The translations under genes were made by a program, and so were the position numbers. The notes beneath the pieces are model-generated. The model did not search any database, had not been told where the DNA came from, and worked only from the letters and a program-made list of their open reading frames with translations. 64,000 nucleotides of DNA, from contig NZ_JAHBZI010000001.1 of assembly GCF_019635515.1 (NCBI RefSeq), forward strand, positions 1,178,001 to 1,242,000. The letters run 5' to 3'. This document shows positions 1 to 7,679 of the stretch, piece by piece; positions within the stretch are counted from its first letter, which is position 1; the number at the start of each line of letters is the position of its first letter. The stretch comes from Sphingomonas sp. (GTDB taxonomy: Bacteria; Pseudomonadota; Alphaproteobacteria; Sphingomonadales; Sphingomonadaceae).

Positions 1-986
1 TTGGCAAAACGTCCGGCCTTGTCATCGTAGGGGATGCCGGGGATGGGCGGCGTGCGATAGCCGATACAGCTCACCACCAGGCTGGCGGGGATCGCATAGG
101 TCTCGCCGGTGCCGTGTGCCGAACCATCGGGCCCGAGCGCGGTGCGCTCGACGACGACGCGCTCGACCTTGCCGTCCCCTTCGATTCTGACCGGCATGGC
201 GAAGAAGTCGAAGACGATGCGGATCGGCTTGTCACCGGGGTTGGCGGCGAAATTGCGGAGATGCGTGACCGATTTACGCTGGCCGGGGTCGAGTGTGGCG
301 TCGTCGTCGACCGAGGGCAGGTCTGCGGCGTCCACCACCGGCGTCGCCCGTTCAAGTTCGCCCAACTCGCCCAGTTCCTTGGGGGTCATCGCGATCTGGT
401 GCGGTCCGCGGCGGCCGAGAATGGTGATCGCGGGCACCGTCGCTCCGCGCAACGCGTCGAGCGCGTGGTTGACGATGTCCGAGCCCTGGAATTCCGCCTC
501 GGTCTTGGCGAGCACGCGCGCCACATCGAGCGCGACGTTGCCGTTGCCGATGACGACCGCTCCGCCGGTCAGCGCCGGGGCGAGCGCGGCGTGATCGGGA
601 TGGCCGTTATACCAGCCGACGAACGCGGCCGAGCCGGTGACGCCGGGCAGGTCCGCGCCGGGGATTTCCAGCGGGCGATCGTTGGGGGCGCCGGTCGCCA
701 GCACCACCGCGTCGTACAGGCCGAGCAGTTCCTCGATCGAGGCGTCCTTGCCGAGCGTGACATTGCCGACGAAGCGGACATTGTCGGTGAGCGCGGTCGT
801 CTCATAGCGGCGCGAAACGCCCTTGATCGACTGGTGATCGGGCGCGACGCCGGTGCGGATCAGCCCGAAGGGGACGGGGAGGCGATCGATGATGTCGATC
901 CGCACCTCGTCGCCGAACTGCTTCTGGCATGCCTCGGCGGTGTAATAGCCCGCCGGCCCCGAGCCGATGATCGCGATATGGCGCAT
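1..986 (-). CDS. Ferredoxin--NADP+ reductase, FprA/adrenodoxin-reductase type (3' end outside window)
   Basis: FAD- and NADPH-binding oxidoreductase of the FprA/adrenodoxin reductase family, which passes electrons from NADPH to ferredoxin-type partners. About 328 residues are visible, running off the left edge; family members are usually about 430-460 residues, so the C-terminus is missing. The N-terminus carries a dinucleotide-binding glycine motif, IIGSGPAG (G8, G10, G13), followed by the family-typical stretch PFGLIRTGVAPDH. A second nucleotide fold contains VVIGNGNVALDVAR, which is the NADPH site. The start is the ATG at 986. It lies 10 bp downstream of the beta-propeller gene on the same strand, so the two probably form an operon. 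The physiological ferredoxin partner cannot be named. Confidence 0.88.
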   Translation of the reverse strand, partial: MRHIAIIGSGPAGYYTAEACQKQFGDEVRIDIIDRLPVPFGLIRTGVAPDHQSIKGVSRRYETTALTDNVRFVGNVTLGKDASIEELLGLYDAVVLATGAPNDRPLEIPGADLPGVTGSAAFVGWYNGHPDHAALAPALTGGAVVIGNGNVALDVARVLAKTEAEFQGSDIVNHALDALRGATVPAITILGRRGPHQIAMTPKELGELGELERATPVVDAADLPSVDDDATLDPGQRKSVTHLRNFAANPGDKPIRIVFDFFAMPVRIEGDGKVERVVVERTALGPDGSAHGTGETYAIPASLVVSCIGYRTPPIPGIPYDDKAGRFA

Positions 987-996
987 GCTAGTCCCT

Positions 997-1974
997 TCAG
1001 CGTGCGAGAGCGGGCGCGAGCGCCAGCCCGTCGCCATTCTTGCCCGCGTCGAGCCGGCGCAGCACCGTGCCCGAAGCGACATCGATCTCGGCGACCTTGT
1101 CGTGGCCGGTCTCGGCCGCATAAAGCCGCTTGCCGTCCGCCGAGAAGAGCAGGGTAACCTGTCCCGCCTCGCCGGTGCCCGAGACGCTGATCGTACGGCT
1201 CAGCTTGCGCGTCGCGACATCGATGAAACTGATCGTGCCCGAGCCGACATTGGAGGTGGCCACCGTCTTGCCATCGGGGCTGGTCGCGACGCGGATCGCG
1301 ACCGGATCGATCGCGATCTCGGTGAGCTTGGCGCCGGTGGCGGTGTCATAGGCCTGGAGCCGGGGCGCGGACAGATCGCCGACCCACAATTCCTCGCCGT
1401 CGCGCGCGAGCGCGATCCCCTCGGGCTTGCCGCCCACCGCAATGTCACGCAGCCGCGTGCCGGTGTGGAGATCGAGCACGCCGACGGTGCCCGACAGGAT
1501 ATTGGCGACGAAGGCGGTGCGCTGATCGGGAGCGATGGCGATCATGTGCGATCCCATCGCCTCGGTCGGGATCGCGCGGATGCCGCCGTCGGGGGCGATC
1601 ACCACCACGGTCTTGCTGGCCTCGGCGGTGGCGACCAGCCGTCCGTCGCTGAGCCAGACCAATCCGTGCGGGCGCATGTTGGGGGCGAGTTCGATCGTCT
1701 TCAGCTTGGTGCGGGTGGCGAGATCGAACACGTCGATCGTGGAACCTCCATAGGCGACCGCCGCCGCCTGCTTGCCATCGGGCGAGACGGCGATCTCGTG
1801 CGGCATTTGGCCCGTGGGCAGCCGGGCGATCTCCGCTCCGCTCTTGAGGTCGATCAGGCTGAGCGTGTTTTCGCCCTTGTTGCCCACCAGCAGCGTGCCC
1901 GCCGGCGGATCGGCCAGCGCAGGGGAGGAGCATGCAGCGGCAAGCGCCGCGGCGAGAGTCAGAATTGCGCGCAT
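997..1974 (-). CDS. Exported YncE-like beta-propeller protein
   Basis: 325-residue protein with a signal peptide (hydrophobic run to ALA at about residue 21) followed by repeated beta-propeller blades of the YVTN/YncE type. Repeats of the pattern 'VSPDGK.. V..' recur (for example AVSPDGKQAAAV, ATSPDGKTVATS, FSADGKRLYAAE), and blades end in 'D..T...L..I.VG..P.G'. It probably acts in the periplasm; the ligand is unknown. The ATG at 1974 was chosen because it gives a proper signal peptide; the long in-frame upstream extension is antisense to pnuC and lacks protein character. It lies 10 bp upstream of the FprA-like gene on the same strand. A role as a cytochrome- or metal-associated propeller is possible but not shown. 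Confidence 0.82.
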   Translation of the reverse strand: MRAILTLAAALAAACSSPALADPPAGTLLVGNKGENTLSLIDLKSGAEIARLPTGQMPHEIAVSPDGKQAAAVAYGGSTIDVFDLATRTKLKTIELAPNMRPHGLVWLSDGRLVATAEASKTVVVIAPDGGIRAIPTEAMGSHMIAIAPDQRTAFVANILSGTVGVLDLHTGTRLRDIAVGGKPEGIALARDGEELWVGDLSAPRLQAYDTATGAKLTEIAIDPVAIRVATSPDGKTVATSNVGSGTISFIDVATRKLSRTISVSGTGEAGQVTLLFSADGKRLYAAETGHDKVAEIDVASGTVLRRLDAGKNGDGLALAPALAR

Positions 1975-2067
1975 GGGCCTCTCCTCGCTGAATATGCGGA
2001 TGGTAGCGTGCACGTTTTGCCGCGCAAGGCTTTGACGAGGGCTGGGGCGCGCGTTAGCGATTGGGGA

Positions 2068-2640
2068 GTGAGCCCGATCGAAGTGACCGCCGCTGTTCTT
2101 GGGCTCGTGAACGTCATCCTCGTCGTGCGCCGGAGCCTTTGGAACTATCCGTTCGCGCTGGCGATGGTGTCGCTCTATTGCTGGGTGTTCTTCGGCGAGA
2201 AGCTCTACAGCGATGCGCTGCTCCAGATATTCTTCTTCGTGGTCAATCTCTATGGCTGGGTGAATTGGGCGCGCTCCAAGTCCGCGACCGGGCAGGTCCG
2301 GGTCGAGGTGCTGAGCGATCGCGCGCGGCTGGGCTGGGTTGCCGCCTGCGCCGTGCTGATCATCGGCTGGGGGGCGGCGATGCACCACTACACCGACGCG
2401 CAATTCCCCTATTGGGACGGCGCGATCGCGATGCTGAGCGTGGTCGCGCAATATCTCCAGTCGCGGCGCTATCTGGAAAGCTGGGTATTGTGGATCCTGG
2501 TCGATCTGCTCGCGGTGCCGCTGTTCGCGGTCAAGGGGCTGATGCCGACCACGATCCTCTACACGATCTTCCTTTCGCTTTGCGTCTGGGGCCTCAGCGA
2601 CTGGGCTAGGGCCCGTACTCGATACCGGCAACGGCCGTGA
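2068..2640 (+). CDS. pnuC: PnuC nicotinamide riboside transporter (C-terminus altered by an inserted element)
   Basis: 190-residue inner-membrane protein with about six to seven hydrophobic helices and the PnuC-family features WNYPFALAMVSLYCWVFF and NLYGWVNW. PnuC proteins import nicotinamide riboside by facilitated diffusion, driven by phosphorylation inside the cell. The start is the GTG at 2068, the first usable start before the first helix; upstream sequence in frame is antisense to the propeller gene. The next gene encodes a NadR-like ribosylnicotinamide kinase, which fits trapping of the imported nucleoside. The last 11 codons lie inside the left arm of a palindromic element. Removing the element would give a different 8-codon tail ending in a TGA that overlaps the nadR ATG. 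A thiamine transporter (PnuT) is a less likely alternative. Confidence 0.85.
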   Translation: MSPIEVTAAVLGLVNVILVVRRSLWNYPFALAMVSLYCWVFFGEKLYSDALLQIFFFVVNLYGWVNWARSKSATGQVRVEVLSDRARLGWVAACAVLIIGWGAAMHHYTDAQFPYWDGAIAMLSVVAQYLQSRRYLESWVLWILVDLLAVPLFAVKGLMPTTILYTIFLSLCVWGLSDWARARTRYRQRP

Positions 2641-2875
2641 TCGTCCGGAGAGGCGCACTGGCAAGAAAGGTCGCGCGGTCGCGTGGCGGCGCCACGCGCA
2701 AGCGGCCTGACGCCGCCAGTGCGCCTCTCCGGACGACCGCGAAGCGGCGGGCACCCTTTGGCGCACGGCGGCGTCTCTCCTCGGTCACGATGGAAAACCA
2801 TCGCTCCCTCCTCGATCCTTGCTGTGCGCCAAAATGCGCTCCGTCACGGCCATTGCCGGTATCGAGTACGGACCC
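2609..2875. mobile_element. 267-bp palindromic MITE-like element with TA target duplication
   Basis: Direct observation: the segment is bounded by inverted repeats. Positions 2607-2640 pair with 2844-2877, matching at 32 of 34 bases. Inside is a second perfect inverted repeat, 2641-2662 with 2715-2736 (22 bp), which encloses a smaller hairpin (GCGTGGC...GCCACGC). Further matching arms occur around 2758-2768 and 2824-2832 (TTGGCGCAC/GTGCGCCAA), and there is a small GATGG-AAAA-CCATC hairpin. Outside both ends is the dinucleotide TA (2607-2608 and 2876-2877), the target duplication expected of Tc1/mariner/IS630-type transposition. It holds no plausible gene. In-silico excision leaving one TA rebuilds a pnuC-nadR junction with an ATGA overlap, which strongly supports insertion. 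The transposase family that mobilised it is inferred only. Confidence 0.8.
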
Positions 2876-2893
2876 TAAGGCGCGCAAGACCGC

Positions 2894-3415
2894 ATGATTC
2901 CCCGCACCATCTGTCTCCATGGTCCCGAGAGCACGGGAAAGTCCACGCTCGCGCCGCGCCTCGCCGCGCACTTCGGTGGGCAGGTGCTCGACGAATATGG
3001 TCGCGACTACGCTGAATGCCGGGGCATTGATTTCACGATGGACGACCTGCTGCGTATCGCGAAGACGCACGATGCATGGACGCAGGTGATGATCGGGCAG
3101 GGCGCCGATCCGCTGATCCTCGATACCGATCCGCTGATGACCGCGGTGTGGGCCGATATGCTGTTCGGCATGCGCGACCCGTGGTTCGACGCGTGGACGG
3201 GCGCCGCCGATCTTTATCTGCTGTTCGACATCGACCTGCCCTGGATCGAGGACGGCACGCGCATGTTCGGTACGCCCGAGCTGCGGCAGAAATTCTTCGA
3301 CCTGTCCAAGGCGGAGCTGGAGCGGCGCGGAGTGCCATGGGTGTTGATTAGCGGGGCGGGCGAGTCGCGGTTCGACAACGCGGTTGCGGCGATCGAGACC
3401 TATCGCAAAGCCTGA
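2894..3415 (+). CDS. NadR-like ATPase / ribosylnicotinamide kinase
   Basis: 173-residue P-loop protein with Walker A GPESTGKS at residues 10-17 and the NadR-kinase-like features LDEYGRDYAE and LILDTDPLMTAVW. This domain phosphorylates nicotinamide riboside to NMN with ATP in the cytoplasm. It corresponds to the C-terminal kinase part of NadR; there is no N-terminal adenylyltransferase or DNA-binding domain. It follows pnuC, so import and phosphorylation of the nucleoside are probably linked. The ATG at 2894 lies just beyond the right end of the inserted element. Before the insertion it would have overlapped the pnuC stop codon. The 3' end overlaps the convergent DUF72 gene by 16 bp. The exact nucleoside substrate is inferred from context. 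Confidence 0.82.
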   Translation: MIPRTICLHGPESTGKSTLAPRLAAHFGGQVLDEYGRDYAECRGIDFTMDDLLRIAKTHDAWTQVMIGQGADPLILDTDPLMTAVWADMLFGMRDPWFDAWTGAADLYLLFDIDLPWIEDGTRMFGTPELRQKFFDLSKAELERRGVPWVLISGAGESRFDNAVAAIETYRKA

Positions 3416-4107
3416 AGCGCCATCGCGTCGCGGGTTGCGGCACCGCTGGCGGTGTTGTCGAAGATTACCCAGCTTTCGGGGTGGGATTTCGCCTTCTGCG
3501 CCCAATTCGCGCGCGCCGCTTCGTCGTAGCTCGACCAGTAGATACGCGGCGAACCGTGGAGCCGGAAATAAGCGAGCCCGCTCCATCCACCCGGGCGCGC
3601 TGCGGCCGGGACGGGCGCGGGGTCGGCCGCGACGCGGGCGATCTGATACCCAGCGAGCAATGCATCGGCCTCCGCCGCGAACCAGCTTGGATGACGCGGT
3701 TCGCAGGCGATCGGGCGACCGAGACGCTTCCGCAATTGTGATAGAAATGTCGCGGCAATCGCGCCATCGAACACAAGCTTGGGCGGAAGCTGCATCAGGA
3801 TCGGGCCGCGCTTGCCGCCGAGACCGGCGATCTCGTCAGCGAAACGGGCGAGCAAATCCTCGCAGCCGATCAGCTTCGCCTCATGCGTGATTGCCCTGGG
3901 CAGCTTGATCGAAAAGCGGAAGTCATCGGGCACGCTTTCGGCCCAACGTGCGTAGGTCGCCGGCCGGTGCGGGCGATAGAAGCTCGAATTGATCTCGGTG
4001 CAATCGAAGCGCGCGGCGTAGCGTTCGAGATTGCTGGCGCCTGGCGGAAAGGTGTCGCGCACCTCGCGGGGAAGCGCCCAGGCAGCGGTGCCGATGCGGA
4101 TGGTCAT
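3400..4107 (-). CDS. DUF72 family protein
   Basis: 235-residue cytoplasmic protein of the DUF72 (YecE-like) family, a TIM-barrel fold of unknown function. Family signatures visible are IGTAAWALP near the start, YAARFDCTEINSSFYRPH, FRFSIKLPRAITH, ILMQLPPKL and YFRLHGSPRIYWSSY. The ATG at 4107 is chosen because the first beta strand (MTIRIGTAAW) starts right there; a longer in-frame extension to 4332 is antisense to the CsgG-like gene. The 3' end converges with and overlaps the nadR-like gene. Nothing in the sequence shows a catalytic function. Confidence 0.88.
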   Translation of the reverse strand: MTIRIGTAAWALPREVRDTFPPGASNLERYAARFDCTEINSSFYRPHRPATYARWAESVPDDFRFSIKLPRAITHEAKLIGCEDLLARFADEIAGLGGKRGPILMQLPPKLVFDGAIAATFLSQLRKRLGRPIACEPRHPSWFAAEADALLAGYQIARVAADPAPVPAAARPGGWSGLAYFRLHGSPRIYWSSYDEAARANWAQKAKSHPESWVIFDNTASGAATRDAMALQALR

Positions 4108-4144
4108 ATGGACGCAATCCCCGCACGAGCGCCCTGGTTCCGCC

Positions 4145-4180
4145 AAAAGAAAAGCGGCGGTCGCCGAAGCAACCGCCGCC
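4145..4180 (-). terminator. Rho-independent terminator of the CsgG-like gene
   Basis: On the minus strand, GCGGCGGT pairs with ACCGCCGC (4172-4179 with 4154-4161) around a GCTTCGGCG loop and is followed by TTTTCTTTT. It begins 17 bp after the stop of the gene at 4197. Confidence 0.8.
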
Positions 4181-4196
4181 TTCAGAGCAGCAGGTC

Positions 4197-4991
4197 TTAA
4201 TAGTCGCCGGGAGGCAGGCCGCCCAGCTGCTGGACCATCTTGATGTACGCGTCGAGGTAAGCGAGCACGATCACCTGGCCGATCTCGGTGTTCTGATAGC
4301 CGCCGCCACCGGCACCGGCGAGGCCACCCCACCAGCCCGCGCCGCCGCCTGCGCCGAAGCCGACATCGGTCTTGCGCGAATAGCCCTCGCTGACGATCTC
4401 CTCGCTGCTGCGCGTATCGACCATCGACAAGGTGACATTGGCTTCCTTCTTCTTGATGCTGATCGCGCCGCCGATCGCCGCGCCGACGCGCCCGCCGAGC
4501 ATGCCGCCAACGAAGCCGCCGATGCCGCCGCCGCCCGAATTGCTGTTCGAGCTGACGATGTCGGGCTCAAGCAGATAATCTGCCGCGCGGACCTGGCCAG
4601 CGCCCATATTCGAGTTCGAGCGCAGCTCGCCATTATCGGCCATCGCCCGCTCCATCGCGCGGCTCTGCATGGCGCGGCCGCGATTGACGAGCGTGAAGCA
4701 GCCTGACTGCTGGACGAAGACCTTGAGGATCGCTTCGGGGCTGCCCAGGTTGAGCTCGCGCCACCACTGGTTTTCCGGCGGGACCATGCCGATCGTGCCG
4801 AGCGGCTTGACGCATTTCGGGATATCGCGGGTGGCGCGCTCCTGCGCCTTGCGGCCCGACGAGGCGCCCTTGGTGTCCCCCTTCTTGTCCTTCTTCCCCG
4901 ACGACATCGAGGTTTGCGCCTGCGCGACATCGGCAACTCCGAGCGAAAGCCCGGCTGTCGCCAGCGCGGTGGCGAGAATCAGTTTGCGCAT
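4197..4991 (-). CDS. CsgG/HfaB-like secreted protein
   Basis: 264-residue protein with a signal peptide ending at AQA (about residue 25), a Lys/Ser-rich linker, then a domain resembling CsgG/HfaB proteins. Visible features are LVNRGRAMQSRAMERAM, DYLLEPDIVSS, a glycine-rich amphipathic stretch (GGFVGGMLGGRVGAAIGGA) and VTLSMVDTRSSEEIVSEGYS. CsgG-type proteins sit in the outer membrane or periplasm and act in curli export or holdfast anchoring, but many family members have no assigned role. There is no lipobox Cys at the cleavage site, unlike true CsgG, so it is probably soluble or otherwise attached. It is a single gene with its own terminator. The ATG at 4991 gives a clean signal peptide. Confidence 0.72.
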   Translation of the reverse strand: MRKLILATALATAGLSLGVADVAQAQTSMSSGKKDKKGDTKGASSGRKAQERATRDIPKCVKPLGTIGMVPPENQWWRELNLGSPEAILKVFVQQSGCFTLVNRGRAMQSRAMERAMADNGELRSNSNMGAGQVRAADYLLEPDIVSSNSNSGGGGIGGFVGGMLGGRVGAAIGGAISIKKKEANVTLSMVDTRSSEEIVSEGYSRKTDVGFGAGGGAGWWGGLAGAGGGGYQNTEIGQVIVLAYLDAYIKMVQQLGGLPPGDY

Positions 4992-5229
4992 TTCATACTC
5001 CCCATCTGTTCAGCGTCACGCACGGCGGGTCTGGCGCGCCGTGTATCGCCCTCACATTACAACGTGATCTGGACCCCATCCGCCATGATCGAGACGAAGG
5101 CTAGCAATGCCCGGGATGCATAACAACGGGAACATGCAGGTTTTGTCGCTGTTTGGTCGCAAGCCTTTGCGCGTGCGCCCGGCGTGACCCTTCGCTTTTG
5201 CCGCATCCCCTGCTAAGCGCGCGGCCGAT

Positions 5230-7023
5230 ATGGCCACCGACCTTTCCCGAATCCGCAACTTTTCGATCATCGCGCACATCGATCATGGCAAGTCGACGCT
5301 TGCCGACCGGCTGATCCAGACTACCGGCGGCCTCCAGGCCCGTGAAATGAGCGCGCAGCTTCTCGACAATATGGACATCGAGAAGGAGCGCGGCATCACC
5401 ATCAAGGCGCAGACCGTGCGCCTCGACTGGAAGGGGCATGTCCTCAATCTGATGGACACGCCGGGGCATGTCGACTTCGCCTATGAAGTCTCGCGCTCGC
5501 TGGCGGCGTGCGAAGGCGCGCTGCTCGTCGTCGATGCGGCGCAGGGCGTCGAGGCGCAGACGCTGGCCAATGTCTATCAGTCGATCGAGCATGACCACGA
5601 GATCATCCCGGTCATCAACAAGATCGACTTGCCCAGCGCCGAGCCCGAAAAGGTCAAGGCCGAGATCGAGGAGATCATCGGCCTCGACGCGTCGAACGCC
5701 GTGCTGGCCAGCGCCAAATCGGGGATCGGTATCGAGGAGATCCTCGACGCGATCGTCGATCGGATTCCGGCACCCAAGGGCGACCCGGACGCGCCCTTGA
5801 AGGCGATGCTGGTCGACAGCTGGTACGATCCGTATCTCGGCGTAGTCATCCTCGTCCGCGTCATCGACGGGGTGATCCGCAAGGGCCAGCAGGTCAAGTT
5901 CATGGCCGCGGGCACGACCCACCTGGTCGACCGGGTCGGCGCTTTCCGGCCCAAGATCGAGCAACTGCCCGATCTCGGCCCGGGCGAGATCGGTTTCATC
6001 ACCGCGCAGATCAAGGAGGTCGCCCAGGCCCGCGTCGGCGACACGCTGACCGACGCCAAGCGTCCCGCCGCCGAAGCGCTGCCGGGGTTCAAGGAAGTCC
6101 AGCCGGTGGTGTTCTGCGGCCTGTTCCCGGTCGATGCGGCGGACTTCGAGAAACTGCGCGAGAGCATCTCCAAGCTGCGGCTGAACGACGCCAGCTTCTC
6201 GTTCGAAATGGAAACTTCGGCAGCCCTTGGCTTCGGTTTCCGCTGCGGCTTCCTCGGCCTTCTACATCTCGAGATCATCCAGGAGCGCCTGACCCGCGAG
6301 TACGACCTCGACCTGATCACGACAGCGCCCAGCGTGGTCTATCAGATCGAACTGACGCATGGCGGCGGGCATATCGAACTGCACAACCCGGCCGACATGC
6401 CCGATCCGAGCAAGATCGAGACGATCAGCGAGCCGTGGATCCAGGCGGTGATCTATGTGCCCGACGAATATCTCGGCTCGATCCTCAAGCTCTGCCAGGA
6501 TCGCCGCGGCATCCAGAAGAACCTGACCTATGTCGGCGGACGCGCCCAGGTGACGTATGAATTGCCGCTCAACGAAGTGGTGTTCGACTTTTACGACCGG
6601 CTGAAATCGCTGTCGAAGGGCTATGCCAGCTTCGATTACGAACAGATCGGCCATCGCGAGGGCGATCTCGTCAAGATGGGCATCCTCGTCAATGAGGAGC
6701 CGGTGGACGCGCTGAGCATGATCGTCCACCGCGCCACCGCCGAGGTGCGCGGACGCGGCATGGTCGAGCGGCTGAAGGAGTTGATCCCGCGCCACCTGTT
6801 CAAGATTCCGATCCAGGCGGCGATCGGGGGCAAGGTGATCGCGCGCGAGACGATCAGCGCGATGCGCAAGGACGTGACCGCGAAATGCTATGGCGGCGAC
6901 GCCACCCGCAAGAAGAAGCTGCTGGAGAAGCAGCGCAAGGGCAAGGCGAAGATGCGCGAGTACGGGAGCGTGAGCATCCCGCAAGAGGCATTCATCGCGG
7001 CGCTGCGGATGGGCGAGGAGTAA
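5230..7023 (+). CDS. lepA: Elongation factor 4 (LepA)
   Basis: 597-residue translational GTPase, full length for the family. G1 is AHIDHGKST (residues 15-23), G3 is DTPGH, and G4 is NKID near residue 134. The C-terminal LepA-specific domain ends with [17 protein letters not shown] and [17 protein letters not shown]. LepA back-translocates or remodels stalled ribosomes and associates with the membrane periphery. The ATG at 5230 directly precedes the conserved [19 protein letters not shown] start. It is a single gene, ended by the hairpin at 7065-7089. Confidence 0.98.
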   Translation: MATDLSRIRNFSIIAHIDHGKSTLADRLIQTTGGLQAREMSAQLLDNMDIEKERGITIKAQTVRLDWKGHVLNLMDTPGHVDFAYEVSRSLAACEGALLVVDAAQGVEAQTLANVYQSIEHDHEIIPVINKIDLPSAEPEKVKAEIEEIIGLDASNAVLASAKSGIGIEEILDAIVDRIPAPKGDPDAPLKAMLVDSWYDPYLGVVILVRVIDGVIRKGQQVKFMAAGTTHLVDRVGAFRPKIEQLPDLGPGEIGFITAQIKEVAQARVGDTLTDAKRPAAEALPGFKEVQPVVFCGLFPVDAADFEKLRESISKLRLNDASFSFEMETSAALGFGFRCGFLGLLHLEIIQERLTREYDLDLITTAPSVVYQIELTHGGGHIELHNPADMPDPSKIETISEPWIQAVIYVPDEYLGSILKLCQDRRGIQKNLTYVGGRAQVTYELPLNEVVFDFYDRLKSLSKGYASFDYEQIGHREGDLVKMGILVNEEPVDALSMIVHRATAEVRGRGMVERLKELIPRHLFKIPIQAAIGGKVIARETISAMRKDVTAKCYGGDATRKKKLLEKQRKGKAKMREYGSVSIPQEAFIAALRMGEE

Positions 7024-7064
7024 CCATTTGCGGTAAAGCGCATGATGCAAATCAAGCCGCAGCG

Positions 7065-7089
7065 TATTGGCATTGCAGCCAATATTTTT
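7065..7089 (+). terminator. Rho-independent terminator of lepA
   Basis: TATTGGC (7065-7071) pairs with GCCAATA (7078-7084) over a 6-nt loop and is followed by a T run. It lies 41 bp after the lepA stop and before bphO. Confidence 0.7.
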
Positions 7090-7142
7090 CCGGCTAAGCA
7101 TCCTCGCGTGGATCGTCGAGCGCCCAGTTCCGGAGCAGCCGC

Positions 7143-7679
7143 TTGAGCGCACGCGCTGCGCTTCGTGCGGCGACACGTCCGGAGCATGACCGCGTCGATG
7201 TGGCATTCTCCCAATATGATCTGACCAGCCGCGATGGCTATCGCCGCTTCCTGCTGCGCCAGGCTTCGGCGCACCTGCCGGTGGAGCGGGCGCTGGACGC
7301 GGTGGGGGTGGAGGCCAGTGTGACCGATTGGCCCGGGCGCCGCCGCAGCGATGCCATCCGCGCCGATCTTGCCGATCTCGGCTGCGATGCGGTGCCGGAG
7401 ATGCCGTTCGCCGGCTTCGCCACCCTCGCCGAGGCGCTAGGCGGGGCCTATGTGCTCGAAGGCTCGCGGCTGGGCGGGCAGGTGTTGCGCCGCCAGGTAA
7501 GCGACGGACTTCCCACGCGATTCCTTGCGCAGGGATCGTCCTTGGCGTGGCGCGCGTTACTGACCGTTCTGGAGACGAAACTAAGGTCGCTGGAGGAGAT
7601 CGGCGAGGCTGTGACAGGTGCCCGCGCGGTCTTCGCGTGTTTCGAGGCGGCGGCAGGCTGCGAAGTGGAGAAGAACTGA
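7143..7679 (+). CDS. bphO: Biliverdin-producing heme oxygenase (BphO)
   Basis: 178-residue alpha-helical protein of the bacterial heme oxygenase family. The N-terminal ATRPEHDRVD contains the likely proximal heme ligand His15, and the distal-helix region reads GGAYVLEGSRLGGQVLRRQV. It opens heme to biliverdin IX-alpha with iron release, supplying the chromophore for the phytochrome encoded immediately downstream. The stop (7677-7679) is directly followed by the GTG of bphP, so the two are translated together. The TTG at 7143 is chosen because it starts the conserved N-terminal helix and no better start lies upstream. Confidence 0.9.
   Translation: MSARAALRAATRPEHDRVDVAFSQYDLTSRDGYRRFLLRQASAHLPVERALDAVGVEASVTDWPGRRRSDAIRADLADLGCDAVPEMPFAGFATLAEALGGAYVLEGSRLGGQVLRRQVSDGLPTRFLAQGSSLAWRALLTVLETKLRSLEEIGEAVTGARAVFACFEAAAGCEVEKN

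Noticed and set aside
967..2067. Long in-frame N-terminal extension of pnuC
   Set aside because: It is antisense to the beta-propeller gene and has no membrane or transporter character; the PnuC fold begins at the GTG at 2068.
1975..2067. Possible NAD or thiamine riboswitch before pnuC
   Set aside because: The gap is only 93 bp, is shared with the divergent propeller gene, and shows no recognisable TPP or NAD-II aptamer core.
2609..2875. Short open frames inside the palindromic element
   Set aside because: They span the inverted repeats on both strands and show no transposase or other domain; the element looks non-coding.
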